Positions 1 through 8,219 are shown, numbered from the stretch's first letter. The stretch is DNA of 28,108 bases from PUPG01 sp031323845 (GCA_031323845.1 JAVIYP010000035.1:1-28108); one strand, 5' to 3'. Notes: generated by a model not told the origin, from the letters alone. A program made the numbers and translations.

Positions 1-86
1 CCTCAGATGATGAACATGAAGATAATAAACTTATATTTGAAAAAAAACTGTCCAAAGGGACCAGACCATTACCCCTCAAAATCTAG
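1..86 (+). CDS. Possible 3' end of an unidentified gene entering from the left
   Basis: One plus-strand frame is open from the window edge to a TAG at 84-86. It reads a highly charged tail rich in D, E and K that ends GTRPLPLKI. The composition looks protein-like, but 27 codons without a stop is weak evidence in AT-rich DNA. The last few codons lie antisense to the conserved end of the minus-strand ATPase fragment. If this tail is real, it was probably created by a junction near position 70. The product is not recognised. Confidence 0.25.
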   Translation, partial: SDDEHEDNKLIFEKKLSKGTRPLPLKI

Positions 87-761
87 GATTACTGGTTTTT
101 TTGCACTTTTGTAAATGTTAACTATTTCATTCCTAATGCGTAATCCTGATTGTCTTGTCCCAGTACCAGATGATTGTTCAACAATTTTATAAATAATTCT
201 ATCAAATTCATCTTCTAAGTTTTCAATAAACAAGTCTAATGGTTCATAACCACCTAGTGCTTCTTTCATAGATATTGCGCAATTAAGTTTTAAATCAAAA
301 TTTATTGCAGTTGATTGATTTGTCGGACTTAACATTATAATGTCTTGATAGGATTCAGTTGATTTCGTTTGATTTACAAAGTTCAATCCACCTTTTCCAG
401 AAATTATCTGAAGAACCCCATCATTTAAATTTATTATGTTATAAAGCCCCCACATACCATTACCTTGTCCAATCTTCTTATCTCTAGTTACGCCTTCCTG
501 TATTGCAAGAGAAATAGCATCAGAAGCATTTCTTGGTTTATATGTGGAATCTCTCAGGGACTGATAAATTCCTTGCCCGTAATCAAAAATACATATTTTC
601 AGAATTTGACTGTCTTTTAATACTTGTCCCATTATAAATCCAGTGTTTTCATTTGAATGTTGAATTACATTATCCATAATTTCGTTTAATCCCCATTCAC
701 AAGCTTGTAATATTCCTTCTTCAACCATAACAGTTTTTACGAATGCTTGAAAGAAATCCAT
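69..761 (-). CDS. Histidine-kinase-like ATPase with truncated DUF4325 (STAS-like) end; C-terminal part of a broken gene
   Basis: This 230-residue ORF carries a GHKL/HATPase_c fold: an N-box-like NEIMDNVIQHS near residue 26, the G1-like FDYGQGI near 59, and a glycine-rich GQGNGMWGLYNI near 98. A STAS-like DUF4325 segment follows and stops at VILDFEG, where family members normally continue for roughly 50 more residues. The stop TAA at 69-71 comes directly after a run of four G (minus strand), which suggests a frameshift or a deletion junction. The first 41 bases overlap the upstream ORF in another frame. The helix that precedes the ATPase domain seems to be shared between the two, so they are probably one interrupted gene. 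Proteins of this type are usually regulators, either anti-sigma-like or linked to defence loci; that role is inferred. The DNA is clearly more AT-rich than the core genes. Confidence 0.7.
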   Translation of the reverse strand: MDFFQAFVKTVMVEEGILQACEWGLNEIMDNVIQHSNENTGFIMGQVLKDSQILKICIFDYGQGIYQSLRDSTYKPRNASDAISLAIQEGVTRDKKIGQGNGMWGLYNIINLNDGVLQIISGKGGLNFVNQTKSTESYQDIIMLSPTNQSTAINFDLKLNCAISMKEALGGYEPLDLFIENLEDEFDRIIYKIVEQSSGTGTRQSGLRIRNEIVNIYKSAKKPVILDFEG

Positions 762-1161
762 TTACTAAAAGATGGACATCATCAGATGAATGAAATAACC
801 AAACCCTATCTAAAAAATTTGTACCCAAACCTGTTGTCGTTTTATCAATTTCATCTGGGCTTAAAAAATGAATTTTTCTTAAATATGTTGGAACATTTAT
901 AAATTCAAACTCTACATTCAATTCAGTTCTAAAATAATGAATATATCCAGCTATTGGTACAGTAGGATAGGGGAATACTTTTTCAATTTGTTCTAAGTCA
1001 AATATAATTTTTTGATGTTTAAATTTAAAATGTAGTCTTTTTAGGCTATTTATGACTTCAGGTATTAATCGCTTATTAGTCAAGTTATATGGTCTAATAA
1101 CATTATCATAAACCTTACTATTATAATTCCAAAAATACTTTCTTTTTTTCCTATAACTCAT
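721..1161 (-). CDS. N-terminal part of the broken ATPase/STAS-like regulator
   Basis: This 146-residue, basic, AT-rich ORF has no recognisable catalytic motif. Its centre (KIIFDLEQIEKVFPYPTVP) looks like a STAS-type strand-helix unit. The later TNFLDRVWLFHSSDDVHLLVN resembles the linker that leads into the ATPase helix of HATPase-DUF4325 proteins. The next ORF starts inside this one at 761, in the frame reached by skipping one base. Reading through HLLVN into the AFVKTVMVEEGIL of that frame gives a continuous domain order, whereas the native tail (SSIRKNCYG) does not look conserved. I infer a single-base insertion around 745-765 that split one gene. A programmed frameshift or two translationally coupled genes are less likely alternatives. 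Confidence 0.6.
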   Translation of the reverse strand: MSYRKKRKYFWNYNSKVYDNVIRPYNLTNKRLIPEVINSLKRLHFKFKHQKIIFDLEQIEKVFPYPTVPIAGYIHYFRTELNVEFEFINVPTYLRKIHFLSPDEIDKTTTGLGTNFLDRVWLFHSSDDVHLLVNGFLSSIRKNCYG

Positions 1162-1185
1162 TTTTCAGTCTTTACAATTAGTGCC

Positions 1186-1235
1186 AACTCCGATATACCA
1201 TCATTTCATATATACGTCCTAATACTTTTTATCGT
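1186..1235. repeat. 50-bp imperfect direct repeat, copy A
   Basis: This segment matches 1479-1528 at 43 of 50 positions by hand alignment with no gaps, and shares the core ATACGTC. On the minus strand it sits just upstream of the ATPase/STAS gene start (1161). Confidence 0.75.
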
Positions 1236-1309
1236 AAAGGATATGCTCTGATCTTGCCCGTAATGTTCGGAGGTTGGCCCGGTGCGGGACTGACCGGTAT
1301 TACCATTCG

Positions 1310-1411
1310 TTAAACCCCTACGGCAGAACCAAATGCGTAAAGCATTAGAATTTTCAGCTTTTCACAAATGATTATCAGATCATCTTTTCGATGATCAATA
1401 ATCGGTTGCAT
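1310..1411 (-). pseudogene. Remnant of an MNT-type nucleotidyltransferase gene (33 codons)
   Basis: The ORF begins at an ATG (1411-1409), reads a typical short N-terminal helix, and then reaches LMLYAFGSAVGV before TAA at 1312-1310. The YAFGSAV stretch is the start of the nucleotidyltransferase signature (GSxxx, usually followed by FNExSDID) seen in MNT-domain antitoxins of HEPN/MNT pairs. One base out of frame, directly over the stop, the sequence reads FNEW and then stops again. FNE is what normally follows this signature, which supports a frameshifted and then truncated real gene rather than chance. The rest of the catalytic domain and any HEPN partner are absent. Confidence 0.55.
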
Positions 1412-1478
1412 GTGTTATATTTTTCCAAATCTAAGGAAAATTTTCTGAAATTGATAGCAATTCAATAAGCTTGGCCAT

Positions 1479-1528
1479 AACTCCGCTATTCCATCATTGC
1501 ATCTATACGTCTTAATCCTTGTTATCGT
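1479..1528. repeat. 50-bp imperfect direct repeat, copy B
   Basis: This is the partner of 1186-1235. On the minus strand it lies upstream of the nucleotidyltransferase remnant. Its ends carry a short inverted pair (ATAAC and GTTAT), as in recombination sites, but the bases just inside do not pair. Confidence 0.75.
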
Positions 1529-1717
1529 GTTTTTTGTTGTGAAAAAAATGGCACCTTCTGGAATTCAAGCATCAAAAGCAGCATTATTTATGTGTTTTTG
1601 AGTGGTTTGATAGGCAACCTGCGCAGCATTCCGCCCGCATGCTGCAATAAAGCCGCGTGCTTATAAGAGGAGAAAAGTTTGTTTTTGTTACTGTTTTGAT
1701 ACCGCCAGAAACACAAC
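1529..1717. other. Non-coding stretch between the accessory patch and tRNA-fMet
   Basis: I see no credible ORF, repeat or RNA here. The stretch goes from AT-rich (near 1530) to more balanced (1610-1660) and contains the short inverted motif GCATGC near 1638. It probably contains the inner boundary of the accessory patch. Confidence 0.5.
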
Positions 1718-1745
1718 AGCCTGTCTATCAGCTGATAAACAGGCT
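1718..1745. terminator. Hairpin downstream of tRNA-fMet, probable terminator
   Basis: The hairpin pairs AGCCTGT with ACAGGCT and, inside it, TATCAG with CTGATA, with almost no loop. It starts 7 bases beyond the tRNA 3' end on the minus strand. The U-rich tail is weak on that side (GTTGTGTTT). Confidence 0.55.
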
Positions 1746-1752
1746 ATTTTAG

Positions 1753-1824
<72 letters not shown>

Positions 1825-1838
1825 ATATTTTCTGTGCG

Positions 1839-1869
1839 CAAAGATACAAAAGCTTCGCAAACTAACAAA
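1839..1869 (-). promoter_or_regulatory. Bacteroidota-type promoter of tRNA-fMet
   Basis: On the minus strand the -7 box TATCTTTG is at 1846-1839 and the -33 TTTG at 1869-1866. They are 19 bases apart, the family's standard spacing, and 14 bases upstream of the mature tRNA. Confidence 0.8.
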
Positions 1870-1965
1870 ATGTTTTTTCTGACTCATGATAAATTATGGC
1901 AAAAACATCATGTATTCCTGATAAACACCTGCCAGGAAAGCATGCAGGCCATCAAACAAAATCAT

Positions 1966-1973
1966 TACCTTTG
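1966..1973 (+). promoter_or_regulatory. -7 element upstream of era
   Basis: TACCTTTG fits TAnnTTTG and lies 41 bases before the era start codon. I see no good -33 TTTG at the usual distance. Confidence 0.55.
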
Positions 1974-2014
1974 CAGTCCATAAATATACGCCTCTTTTTC
2001 AGGAACATTACAAC

Positions 2015-2890
2015 ATGCACAAATCAGGCTTCGTCAATATCATCGGTAAACCCAATGTGGGCAAATCAACCCTGATGAACAACTTTCTCGGGGAAAAACT
2101 GTCCATCATCACTCCCAAAGCGCAAACCACCAGGCATCGCATACTGGGCATTGCCAACGGGGAGGATTACCAGATCATATTTTCCGATACGCCCGGGATC
2201 CTCAACCCCCAATACAAACTCCAGGAGCACATGATGCAGTTTGTTAAGAGCGCCCTGGATGATGCCGACCTGTTTATTGTGCTGGCCGAGACCGGCGACG
2301 ACCCCGCAGCGGAAGACATATACGCCCGCATCAACAAGTCCGGAGTCCCGGTGTTTTTGCTGATCAACAAGATCGACCTCGCTAAACAGGACGAGGTGCT
2401 GCTGGCAATCACAAAATGGGAAAAGGCCTACCCCGGGTGGCATGTGTTGCCCGTTTCAGCACTAATGGGATTCAACCTGGAGCAGGTTTTTCACAAGATA
2501 CTGGAGCTTTTGCCCGAATCCCCTCCGTTTTATCCCAAAGATGAACTCACCGACAAACCGGTCAGGTTTTTTATTTCAGAAATCGTCAGGGAAAAAATAC
2601 TGATGAACTTCCACCAGGAGATTCCCTATTCGGTTGAAGTGGATGTTGATGAATTCAAGGAAGAGGGGGGGCTGGTGCGTATCCGTTGCAACATCCATGT
2701 GGCCAGGCAAAGCCAGAAAGGGATCATTATCGGGCATCAGGGCAAAGCCCTGAAAAAAATCGGAACGGAGGCAAGAATAAGCATGGAACAGTTTTTAGGC
2801 AAGAAAGTCTTCCTGGAACTGTTTGTAAAGGTCACCAGGAACTGGCGCGAAGATGAGATGCAGCTGCGCCGCTTTGGCTATCGCCGGTAA
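2015..2890 (+). CDS. era: GTPase Era
   Basis: Era is a GTPase that binds the 3' end of 16S rRNA and checks maturation of the small ribosomal subunit. The 291 residues are the usual length. The G domain shows G1 GKPNVGKST (residues 11-19), G3 DTPG (about 58) and G4 NKID (about 118). The C-terminal KH domain has the RNA-binding loop IGHQGKALKKIG and ends in the typical WREDEMQLRRFGY tail. It is followed after 45 bases by der on the same strand, so the two ribosome-assembly GTPases are probably co-transcribed from the promoter at about 1970. Confidence 0.97.
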   Translation: MHKSGFVNIIGKPNVGKSTLMNNFLGEKLSIITPKAQTTRHRILGIANGEDYQIIFSDTPGILNPQYKLQEHMMQFVKSALDDADLFIVLAETGDDPAAEDIYARINKSGVPVFLLINKIDLAKQDEVLLAITKWEKAYPGWHVLPVSALMGFNLEQVFHKILELLPESPPFYPKDELTDKPVRFFISEIVREKILMNFHQEIPYSVEVDVDEFKEEGGLVRIRCNIHVARQSQKGIIIGHQGKALKKIGTEARISMEQFLGKKVFLELFVKVTRNWREDEMQLRRFGYRR

Positions 2891-2935
2891 TCCGGTCCTG
2901 CGGTTTTCAACACAACACTAAACGAACGAAACACT

Positions 2936-4246
2936 ATGTCAAACATACTGGCCCTGGTAGGCCGCCCCAACGTGGGCAAATCAACCCTGTTTAACAGGCT
3001 TACAAAAAGACGGATGGCCATCGTTGACCCAACGGCCGGCGTGACCCGCGACAGGCACTATGGCAAGTCGGACTGGAACGGCCTTGAGTTTTCCGTTATT
3101 GACACCGGCGGATATGTCACCGACTCCGATGATGTTTTTGAAGAGCAGATCCGTGCCCAGGTTGAGATTGCCATGGAAGAAGCTGATGTGATCCTTTTTC
3201 TTGTGGATACCATGGAGGGCATCACCCCGCTGGATGAGGAAATGGCCGATAAGCTCAGGCGCAGCGGTAAAAAGTATCTGCTGGTGGCCAACAAGGCCGA
3301 CAACAGCCGGCTGATGAATGAGGCCTCTGTCTTTTTTGCCCTTGGCGTGGACCAGGTTTACCCCGTATCATCCATTAATGGCAGCGGCACCGGCGACCTG
3401 CTCGATGAGGTCGTGGCTTGTATGAAGAAAACACCTGAAGAGGAAACGGAAGAGGACATCCCACGATTTGCCATCATTGGCAGGCCGAATGTAGGAAAGT
3501 CGAGCCTGGTGAACGCCCTGCTGGGTGCTGAAAGAACCATCGTAACGGATATCCCGGGCACCACCCGCGACACCATTTACAGCCGCTACAACAAGTTCGG
3601 GCTGGATTTCTACCTGGTGGATACGGCCGGCCTGCGCAAAAAGGGAAAGGTGACAGACAACATTGAGTTTTATTCGGTGATGCGCTCGGTGCGCGCCATT
3701 GAACTTGCAGACGTCTGCCTGCTGATGGTTGATGCAACAAGCCCGTTTGAAACCCAGGACCTGAACATCTTTGCCCTGGCAGCCAGAAACAACAAAGGCC
3801 TGGTGATCCTGGTGAACAAATGGGACCTGTACGAAGACAAAACACATCATTCCACCAAGGATTACAAAGCTCAAATCATTGAGCGCATTGCACCATTCAC
3901 CGACGTTCCCATCATTTTTACCTCCATACCCGGCAAACAGCGTTTGCTGAAAGGCATTGAGACCGCCATTGAAGTCTATCATAACAGGAAAAGAAAAATA
4001 TCAACCAGCCAGCTGAATGCCGTTTTGCTGCCCGTCATTGAGAAAAACCCGCCGCCGGCAACCAAGGGGAAGTATATAAAGATCAAATATGTGACGCAGC
4101 TTCCCACCCATTACCCTTCTTTTGCCTTTTTCTGCAACCTGCCCCAATACGTCCGTGAGCCCTACCTGCGTTTCCTTGAAAACCAGATTCGTGCCCACTG
4201 GGACTTCTCAGGAGCACCCATGAAGATCTATTGCCGGAAAAAATAA
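2936..4246 (+). CDS. der: Ribosome-assembly GTPase Der (EngA)
   Basis: Der is a double GTPase required for assembly of the 50S subunit. The sequence has two tandem G domains, with Walker A motifs GRPNVGKST (from residue 8) and GRPNVGKSS (near 182), switch DTGG and DTAG, and NKAD and NKWD as G4. A KH-like C-terminal domain ends in KIYCRKK. The 436 residues match the family. It lies between era and an S4-domain gene, a plausible small ribosome-biogenesis operon. Confidence 0.97.
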   Translation: MSNILALVGRPNVGKSTLFNRLTKRRMAIVDPTAGVTRDRHYGKSDWNGLEFSVIDTGGYVTDSDDVFEEQIRAQVEIAMEEADVILFLVDTMEGITPLDEEMADKLRRSGKKYLLVANKADNSRLMNEASVFFALGVDQVYPVSSINGSGTGDLLDEVVACMKKTPEEETEEDIPRFAIIGRPNVGKSSLVNALLGAERTIVTDIPGTTRDTIYSRYNKFGLDFYLVDTAGLRKKGKVTDNIEFYSVMRSVRAIELADVCLLMVDATSPFETQDLNIFALAARNNKGLVILVNKWDLYEDKTHHSTKDYKAQIIERIAPFTDVPIIFTSIPGKQRLLKGIETAIEVYHNRKRKISTSQLNAVLLPVIEKNPPPATKGKYIKIKYVTQLPTHYPSFAFFCNLPQYVREPYLRFLENQIRAHWDFSGAPMKIYCRKK

Positions 4247-4251
4247 AGCCT

Positions 4252-4632
4252 ATGCCAGACGAAGCTACAAGAGTGGACAAATGGCTGTGGTCGGTAAGGC
4301 TCTTCAAAACGCGCAGCCAGGCCACCCAGGCCTGCCGGAACGGTAACGTAAAAATTGACGATCAGCCTGTAAAACCATCGCGTGAGATCGCCGAAGGCAT
4401 GCTGATCGATATTCGCAGGGGTCCCATTCATCAGACAATAAAAGTGCTGGCGCCACTGAGCAAACGTGTGGGTGCCAGACTTGTACCGCAGTATATGCAA
4501 GACCTGACCCCGGAAGAAGAATACAAAAAACTCCAGGCGATAAAAGCCCATGACGGCTCCCGGCCCCATGGCAGAGGCAGGCCGACAAAAAAAGAACGCA
4601 GGGACCTCAGCACCTGGTTCGGATGGGACTGA
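4252..4632 (+). CDS. S4-domain RNA-binding protein, Hsp15 (HslR)-like
   Basis: This 126-residue basic protein begins with an S4 fold (RVDKWLWSVRLFKTRSQATQ, then GNVKIDDQPVKPS). Hsp15 of this type binds stalled 50S subunits that carry nascent chains, and that activity is assumed here by homology. The C-terminal third is charged and probably disordered (HDGSRPHGRGRPTKKERRD). I chose the ATG at 4252, five bases after the der stop. An in-frame TTG at 4231 would overlap der and adds only seven residues. The position directly after der supports a role in ribosome maintenance. Confidence 0.85.
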   Translation: MPDEATRVDKWLWSVRLFKTRSQATQACRNGNVKIDDQPVKPSREIAEGMLIDIRRGPIHQTIKVLAPLSKRVGARLVPQYMQDLTPEEEYKKLQAIKAHDGSRPHGRGRPTKKERRDLSTWFGWD

Positions 4633-4736
4633 GAAGCGGCCGGAAACAATCTGTTGGCGTGCCGGTGGCAGCAAAGTGTTAAAAAAAATGATGTGCTCCA
4701 CAGCAAGGCAGACAAGGATTATGAAAAAAATTCCCG

Positions 4737-4744
4737 TATATTTG
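4737..4744 (+). promoter_or_regulatory. Possible -7 element for the dipeptidase gene
   Basis: TATATTTG fits TAnnTTTG and lies 89 bases before the start codon. No -33 element is evident, so confidence is moderate to low. Confidence 0.4.
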
Positions 4745-4833
4745 TCCTCTTTCAAACGGTGAACCTCATAGTTACACTCGTTTGCATCTTTATACTAACC
4801 GAAAAAAACATCCAAGACTAAAACACTGTTCTC

Positions 4834-6207
4834 ATGAAAGAAATGAAAGATTACATTGCACAACACAAAGACAGGTTCCTGGCTGAGTTGTTTGAGTTGA
4901 TCCGGATTCCTTCCATAAGTTCAAAAGAAGAACATAAGGACGACATGTACAAAGCCGCGGGCTGGGTTCGCGACAATTTACTGTCGAAGGGAGCCGACAA
5001 GGCTGAAGTTTGCGACACCGAAGGCCATCCTGTTGTTTATGCCGAAAAGATGATAGACGCTGCCCTGCCTACAGTGTTGATTTACGGCCATTATGATGTG
5101 CAGCCTGTGGAGCCTCTTGAGCTTTGGAAAAGCAAACCTTTTGAGCCGGAAGTCAGGGACGGAAAGATCTATGCCAGGGGTGCAGATGATGACAAAGGTC
5201 AGATGTTCATGCATTTTGCTGCCTTTGAATTCATGGTGAAGCACGACAAGCTGCCCTGCAATGTTAAGTTTATGATAGAAGGTGAAGAAGAAATTGGCTC
5301 TCCCAGCCTGGGAAAATTTCTTACAGAGAACCGTGAAAAGCTTGCTGCCGATGTGATCCTGGTCTCCGACACAGCCATGCTGGGTGCCGATGTGCCCTCC
5401 ATCACCACAGGACTGCGCGGTTTATCCTACGTCGAGGTGCATGTCACCGGTCCAAACCGCGACCTGCATTCGGGCCTTTACGGTGGCGCCGTGGCCAATC
5501 CGATCAACATCCTCTGTGATATGATCAGCAGTCTTATTGACAAGGACGGCCGCATCACCGTAAAAGGTTTTTATGATGACGTAGAAGAACTCTCAGACGA
5601 GGAAAGGGCCGAAATGGCACGTGCACCCTTCAATGAGGAAGACTACAAAAAGTCCATCAACGTCAAAGCACTGAGGGGCGAAAAAGGTTACTCAACCCTC
5701 GAAAGAACAGGCATCAGACCATCACTCGACGTCAATGGCATCTGGGGCGGACATACCGACAAGGGAGCAAAAACCGTACTTCCCTCCGAAGCCCACGCCA
5801 AAATATCCATGCGACTGGTCCCACATCAGAATTCCGACAAAATCACCCGGATTTTTTCAGATCACTTTAAGTCAATAGCACCTGATTATGTTACCGTAAA
5901 GGCAGACTTCCTGCATGGAGGCGAAGGCTACGTAAGCCCTGTAAATACGGTGGCCTACCAGGCAGCCAGCAAAGCCTACGAAACCACCTACGGAAAAAAA
6001 CCCGTCCCCTACAGAAGCGGAGGCAGTATTCCCATTATATCCATGTTTGAACAGATACTGGGCACTAAATCCATTCTGATGGGATTCGGACTCGAATCGG
6101 ACGCCATCCACAGTCCCAACGAGAACTATCCCCTGGCGCAATTCATCAAAGGCATGGAAACCATTCCATTCTTTTACAAGTATTTTGCCGAAGATCTGAA
6201 ACAGTAA
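4834..6207 (+). CDS. M20-family dipeptidase (carnosinase/CNDP-like)
   Basis: This di-zinc metallopeptidase of family M20 probably cleaves dipeptides in the cytosol, as no signal peptide is visible. Metal and catalytic residues are in place: H86 and D88 in YGHYDVQP, D119 in GADDDKG, the catalytic E152 and metal ligand E153 in EGEEEIGS, D179 in SDT, and H426 in DAIHSPNE. The lid/dimerisation domain sits between about residues 190 and 340, with DLHSGLYGG supplying the usual histidine. The length of 457 residues is typical. Dipeptide use fits an amino-acid-fermenting anaerobe, which is consistent with the arginine deiminase further along; that link is inference. Confidence 0.92.
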   Translation: MKEMKDYIAQHKDRFLAELFELIRIPSISSKEEHKDDMYKAAGWVRDNLLSKGADKAEVCDTEGHPVVYAEKMIDAALPTVLIYGHYDVQPVEPLELWKSKPFEPEVRDGKIYARGADDDKGQMFMHFAAFEFMVKHDKLPCNVKFMIEGEEEIGSPSLGKFLTENREKLAADVILVSDTAMLGADVPSITTGLRGLSYVEVHVTGPNRDLHSGLYGGAVANPINILCDMISSLIDKDGRITVKGFYDDVEELSDEERAEMARAPFNEEDYKKSINVKALRGEKGYSTLERTGIRPSLDVNGIWGGHTDKGAKTVLPSEAHAKISMRLVPHQNSDKITRIFSDHFKSIAPDYVTVKADFLHGGEGYVSPVNTVAYQAASKAYETTYGKKPVPYRSGGSIPIISMFEQILGTKSILMGFGLESDAIHSPNENYPLAQFIKGMETIPFFYKYFAEDLKQ

Positions 6208-6315
6208 GCCACAGTTTGCCGTAATTCATAGGGCCTGCATGTAAGAGAACCCGTCGTTCAGTACATGGCTGGCCTTCCTTCCTTTTAATGCGTTTTTAAA
6301 AATCCATTTTAAACT

Positions 6316-6346
6316 ATTGTTGAAATAAAATTTTGTTCTATTTTAG
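6316..6346 (+). promoter_or_regulatory. Likely promoter of the acyl-CoA synthetase gene
   Basis: A near-consensus -7 box TATTTTAG (6339-6346) is preceded by ATTG (6316-6319) at the standard 19-base spacing. The start codon is 38 bases downstream. Confidence 0.55.
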
Positions 6347-6384
6347 CAGCCATTAGCCTGAATATATGGTATAATTAAACTCAG

Positions 6385-8190
6385 ATGATCATGGAGGTAA
6401 CCCGTATTTTTGATTTGCTGGACCATTACGCAGCATTATGCCCTGACAAGCAGGATGCCCTTGCAGGTAAAGAAGACGGTGTTTGGAAAACCTATTCAAC
6501 AAAAGACTGGATCAACAACAGTAACTACATCAGTTACGGCCTGATGGAGCTTGGGGTAAAAAAAGGTGACAAGATTGCCTCGATCACCTTTAACAGGCCG
6601 GAATGGAATTTCCTGGACATGGGTGTTCAACAGTGTGGTGCGCTGCACATTCCGATCTACCCTACCATCAGCGACAGTGACTATGCGTATATCCTTGAGC
6701 ACGCAGAGGTGAAGTTTGTGTTTGTGGCTGGTGAAGAAATGTACCGCCGCATCAAGGACATCGTACCTAAAATTCCATCGATACAGGCGGTGTACACATT
6801 CCGCGACCTGTTCGGGGTGCAGCATCTGGACGAGCTTATCCGGCTTGGCAAGGACAATCCCCGGCCTGAGGAGCTGCAAAAGATCAAAGACAGCATCAGC
6901 CCCGACGACCTGGTTACCCTGATTTACACATCGGGCACAACGGGTACGCCTAAGGGCGTTATGCTTACCCACAACAACATCATCAGCAACTTCAAGGCAG
7001 TGGCCTATATCCCGCCGTATGGACCTGAGCACAGGGCCATGAGTTTTTTGCCCATCTGTCATATCTATGAAAGGATGATGAACTATCTGTTCCTGTACAA
7101 AGGCCTATCGCTGTACTATGTTTCCAACATGGGTGTCATTGCTGAAAGTCTGAGAGAGGTTCATCCGCACGTCTTCACAACGGTGCCACGTTTGCTGGAA
7201 AAGGTTTACGACAAGATCCTAATGAAAGGCCGTGCCCTGAAAGGCATCAAAAAGCATATCTTCTTCTGGGCCAACAATGTGGGGTTAAACTATGAGATAG
7301 GCAAGGAAAAGCGCAATCCCGTTTATGCCCTCAAGCTCAGGATAGCCAGGAAACTGGTTTTCAGCAAATGGAAAGAAGCCCTGGGCAAGAACCTCGACAT
7401 TATCGTTTCAGGTGGGGCGGCCTTACAACCCCGGCTGAACCGCATTTTCTGGGCTGTGGGCTTACGCATCATCGAGGGTTACGGACTTACGGAAACTTCG
7501 CCCGTGATCGCCGTCAGTGATTTCAGTCCGAAAGGTGTAAAGTTTGGCACTGTGGGCCCCGTGCTGAAAGGTGTACAGGTGAAAATAGCCGAAGATGGGG
7601 AAATACTGGTCAAAGGTCCCAATGTAATGAAAGGCTATTACAAGGATCCTGAGCTTACCCGTGAAGTGATAGACGAATACGGATGGTTACACACCGGTGA
7701 TGTGGGCCGGTTTGAACCCGAAGGACAGTTGCGCATTACCGATCGCAAAAAGGTTATTTTCAAAACTTCTTTTGGGAAATACATCCATCCCCAGGTGCTT
7801 GAAAATGCGTTTAAAGAGTCTCCCTTCATTGATCAGATCCTGATCCTTGGTGAAAACCAGCCTTATCCGGCTGCCCTGGTCGTACCCGATTTCAACCATC
7901 TGCAATCGTGGTGCAAGGTGAAGCAGATCCCCTACACTACAAACGCCGAAATGGTCAGTTTGCCGCGTATCAGAAAACGCTTCGAAAAAGAGATCAACCA
8001 TTACAACAAGCGTTTCGGGCAATACGAGCGCATTTCCAAATTTGAGATCGTTGATCACGAATGGGGCGTAGACTCCGGTCAGCTGAGTGCCACCCTCAAG
8101 CTTCGCAGGACGCACCTGATGCAGGAATATGCCGGCCTTATTGAAAAGGTTTATGCCAAAAAAAACGGCAACGACAATTACAGCTTATAG
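6385..8190 (+). CDS. Long-chain acyl-CoA synthetase (AMP-forming)
   Basis: This enzyme activates fatty acids to acyl-CoA via an acyl-adenylate. It is an ANL-superfamily member with P-loop YTSGTTGTPKGV (residues 181-192), YGLTETSP (366-373), GWLHTGD (about 436) and hinge DRKKVIFKTSFGKYIHP. That last form, with no glycine-rich FadD-type ending, places it with the eukaryote-like COG1022 branch common in Bacteroidota. The 601 residues are the normal length. The start is either M1 or M3 (MIMEV), and no clear Shine-Dalgarno sequence decides. The gene ends 29 bases from the convergent tex gene. Confidence 0.93.
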   Translation: MIMEVTRIFDLLDHYAALCPDKQDALAGKEDGVWKTYSTKDWINNSNYISYGLMELGVKKGDKIASITFNRPEWNFLDMGVQQCGALHIPIYPTISDSDYAYILEHAEVKFVFVAGEEMYRRIKDIVPKIPSIQAVYTFRDLFGVQHLDELIRLGKDNPRPEELQKIKDSISPDDLVTLIYTSGTTGTPKGVMLTHNNIISNFKAVAYIPPYGPEHRAMSFLPICHIYERMMNYLFLYKGLSLYYVSNMGVIAESLREVHPHVFTTVPRLLEKVYDKILMKGRALKGIKKHIFFWANNVGLNYEIGKEKRNPVYALKLRIARKLVFSKWKEALGKNLDIIVSGGAALQPRLNRIFWAVGLRIIEGYGLTETSPVIAVSDFSPKGVKFGTVGPVLKGVQVKIAEDGEILVKGPNVMKGYYKDPELTREVIDEYGWLHTGDVGRFEPEGQLRITDRKKVIFKTSFGKYIHPQVLENAFKESPFIDQILILGENQPYPAALVVPDFNHLQSWCKVKQIPYTTNAEMVSLPRIRKRFEKEINHYNKRFGQYERISKFEIVDHEWGVDSGQLSATLKLRRTHLMQEYAGLIEKVYAKKNGNDNYSL

Positions 8191-8219
8191 CAGCGGTGAA
8201 ACAGATACCGTTTTCAGTG

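Noticed and set aside
1231..1306. 25-codon minus ORF (MVIPVSPAPGQPPNITGK...)
   Set aside because: It is protein-like in composition but unrecognised and very short, and it ends at the edge of repeat copy A. There is not enough to call it a gene.
1186..1528. Two-repeat CRISPR array
   Set aside because: The repeats differ at 7 of 50 positions, the spacer is 243 bases long and contains a gene remnant, and no cas gene is present.
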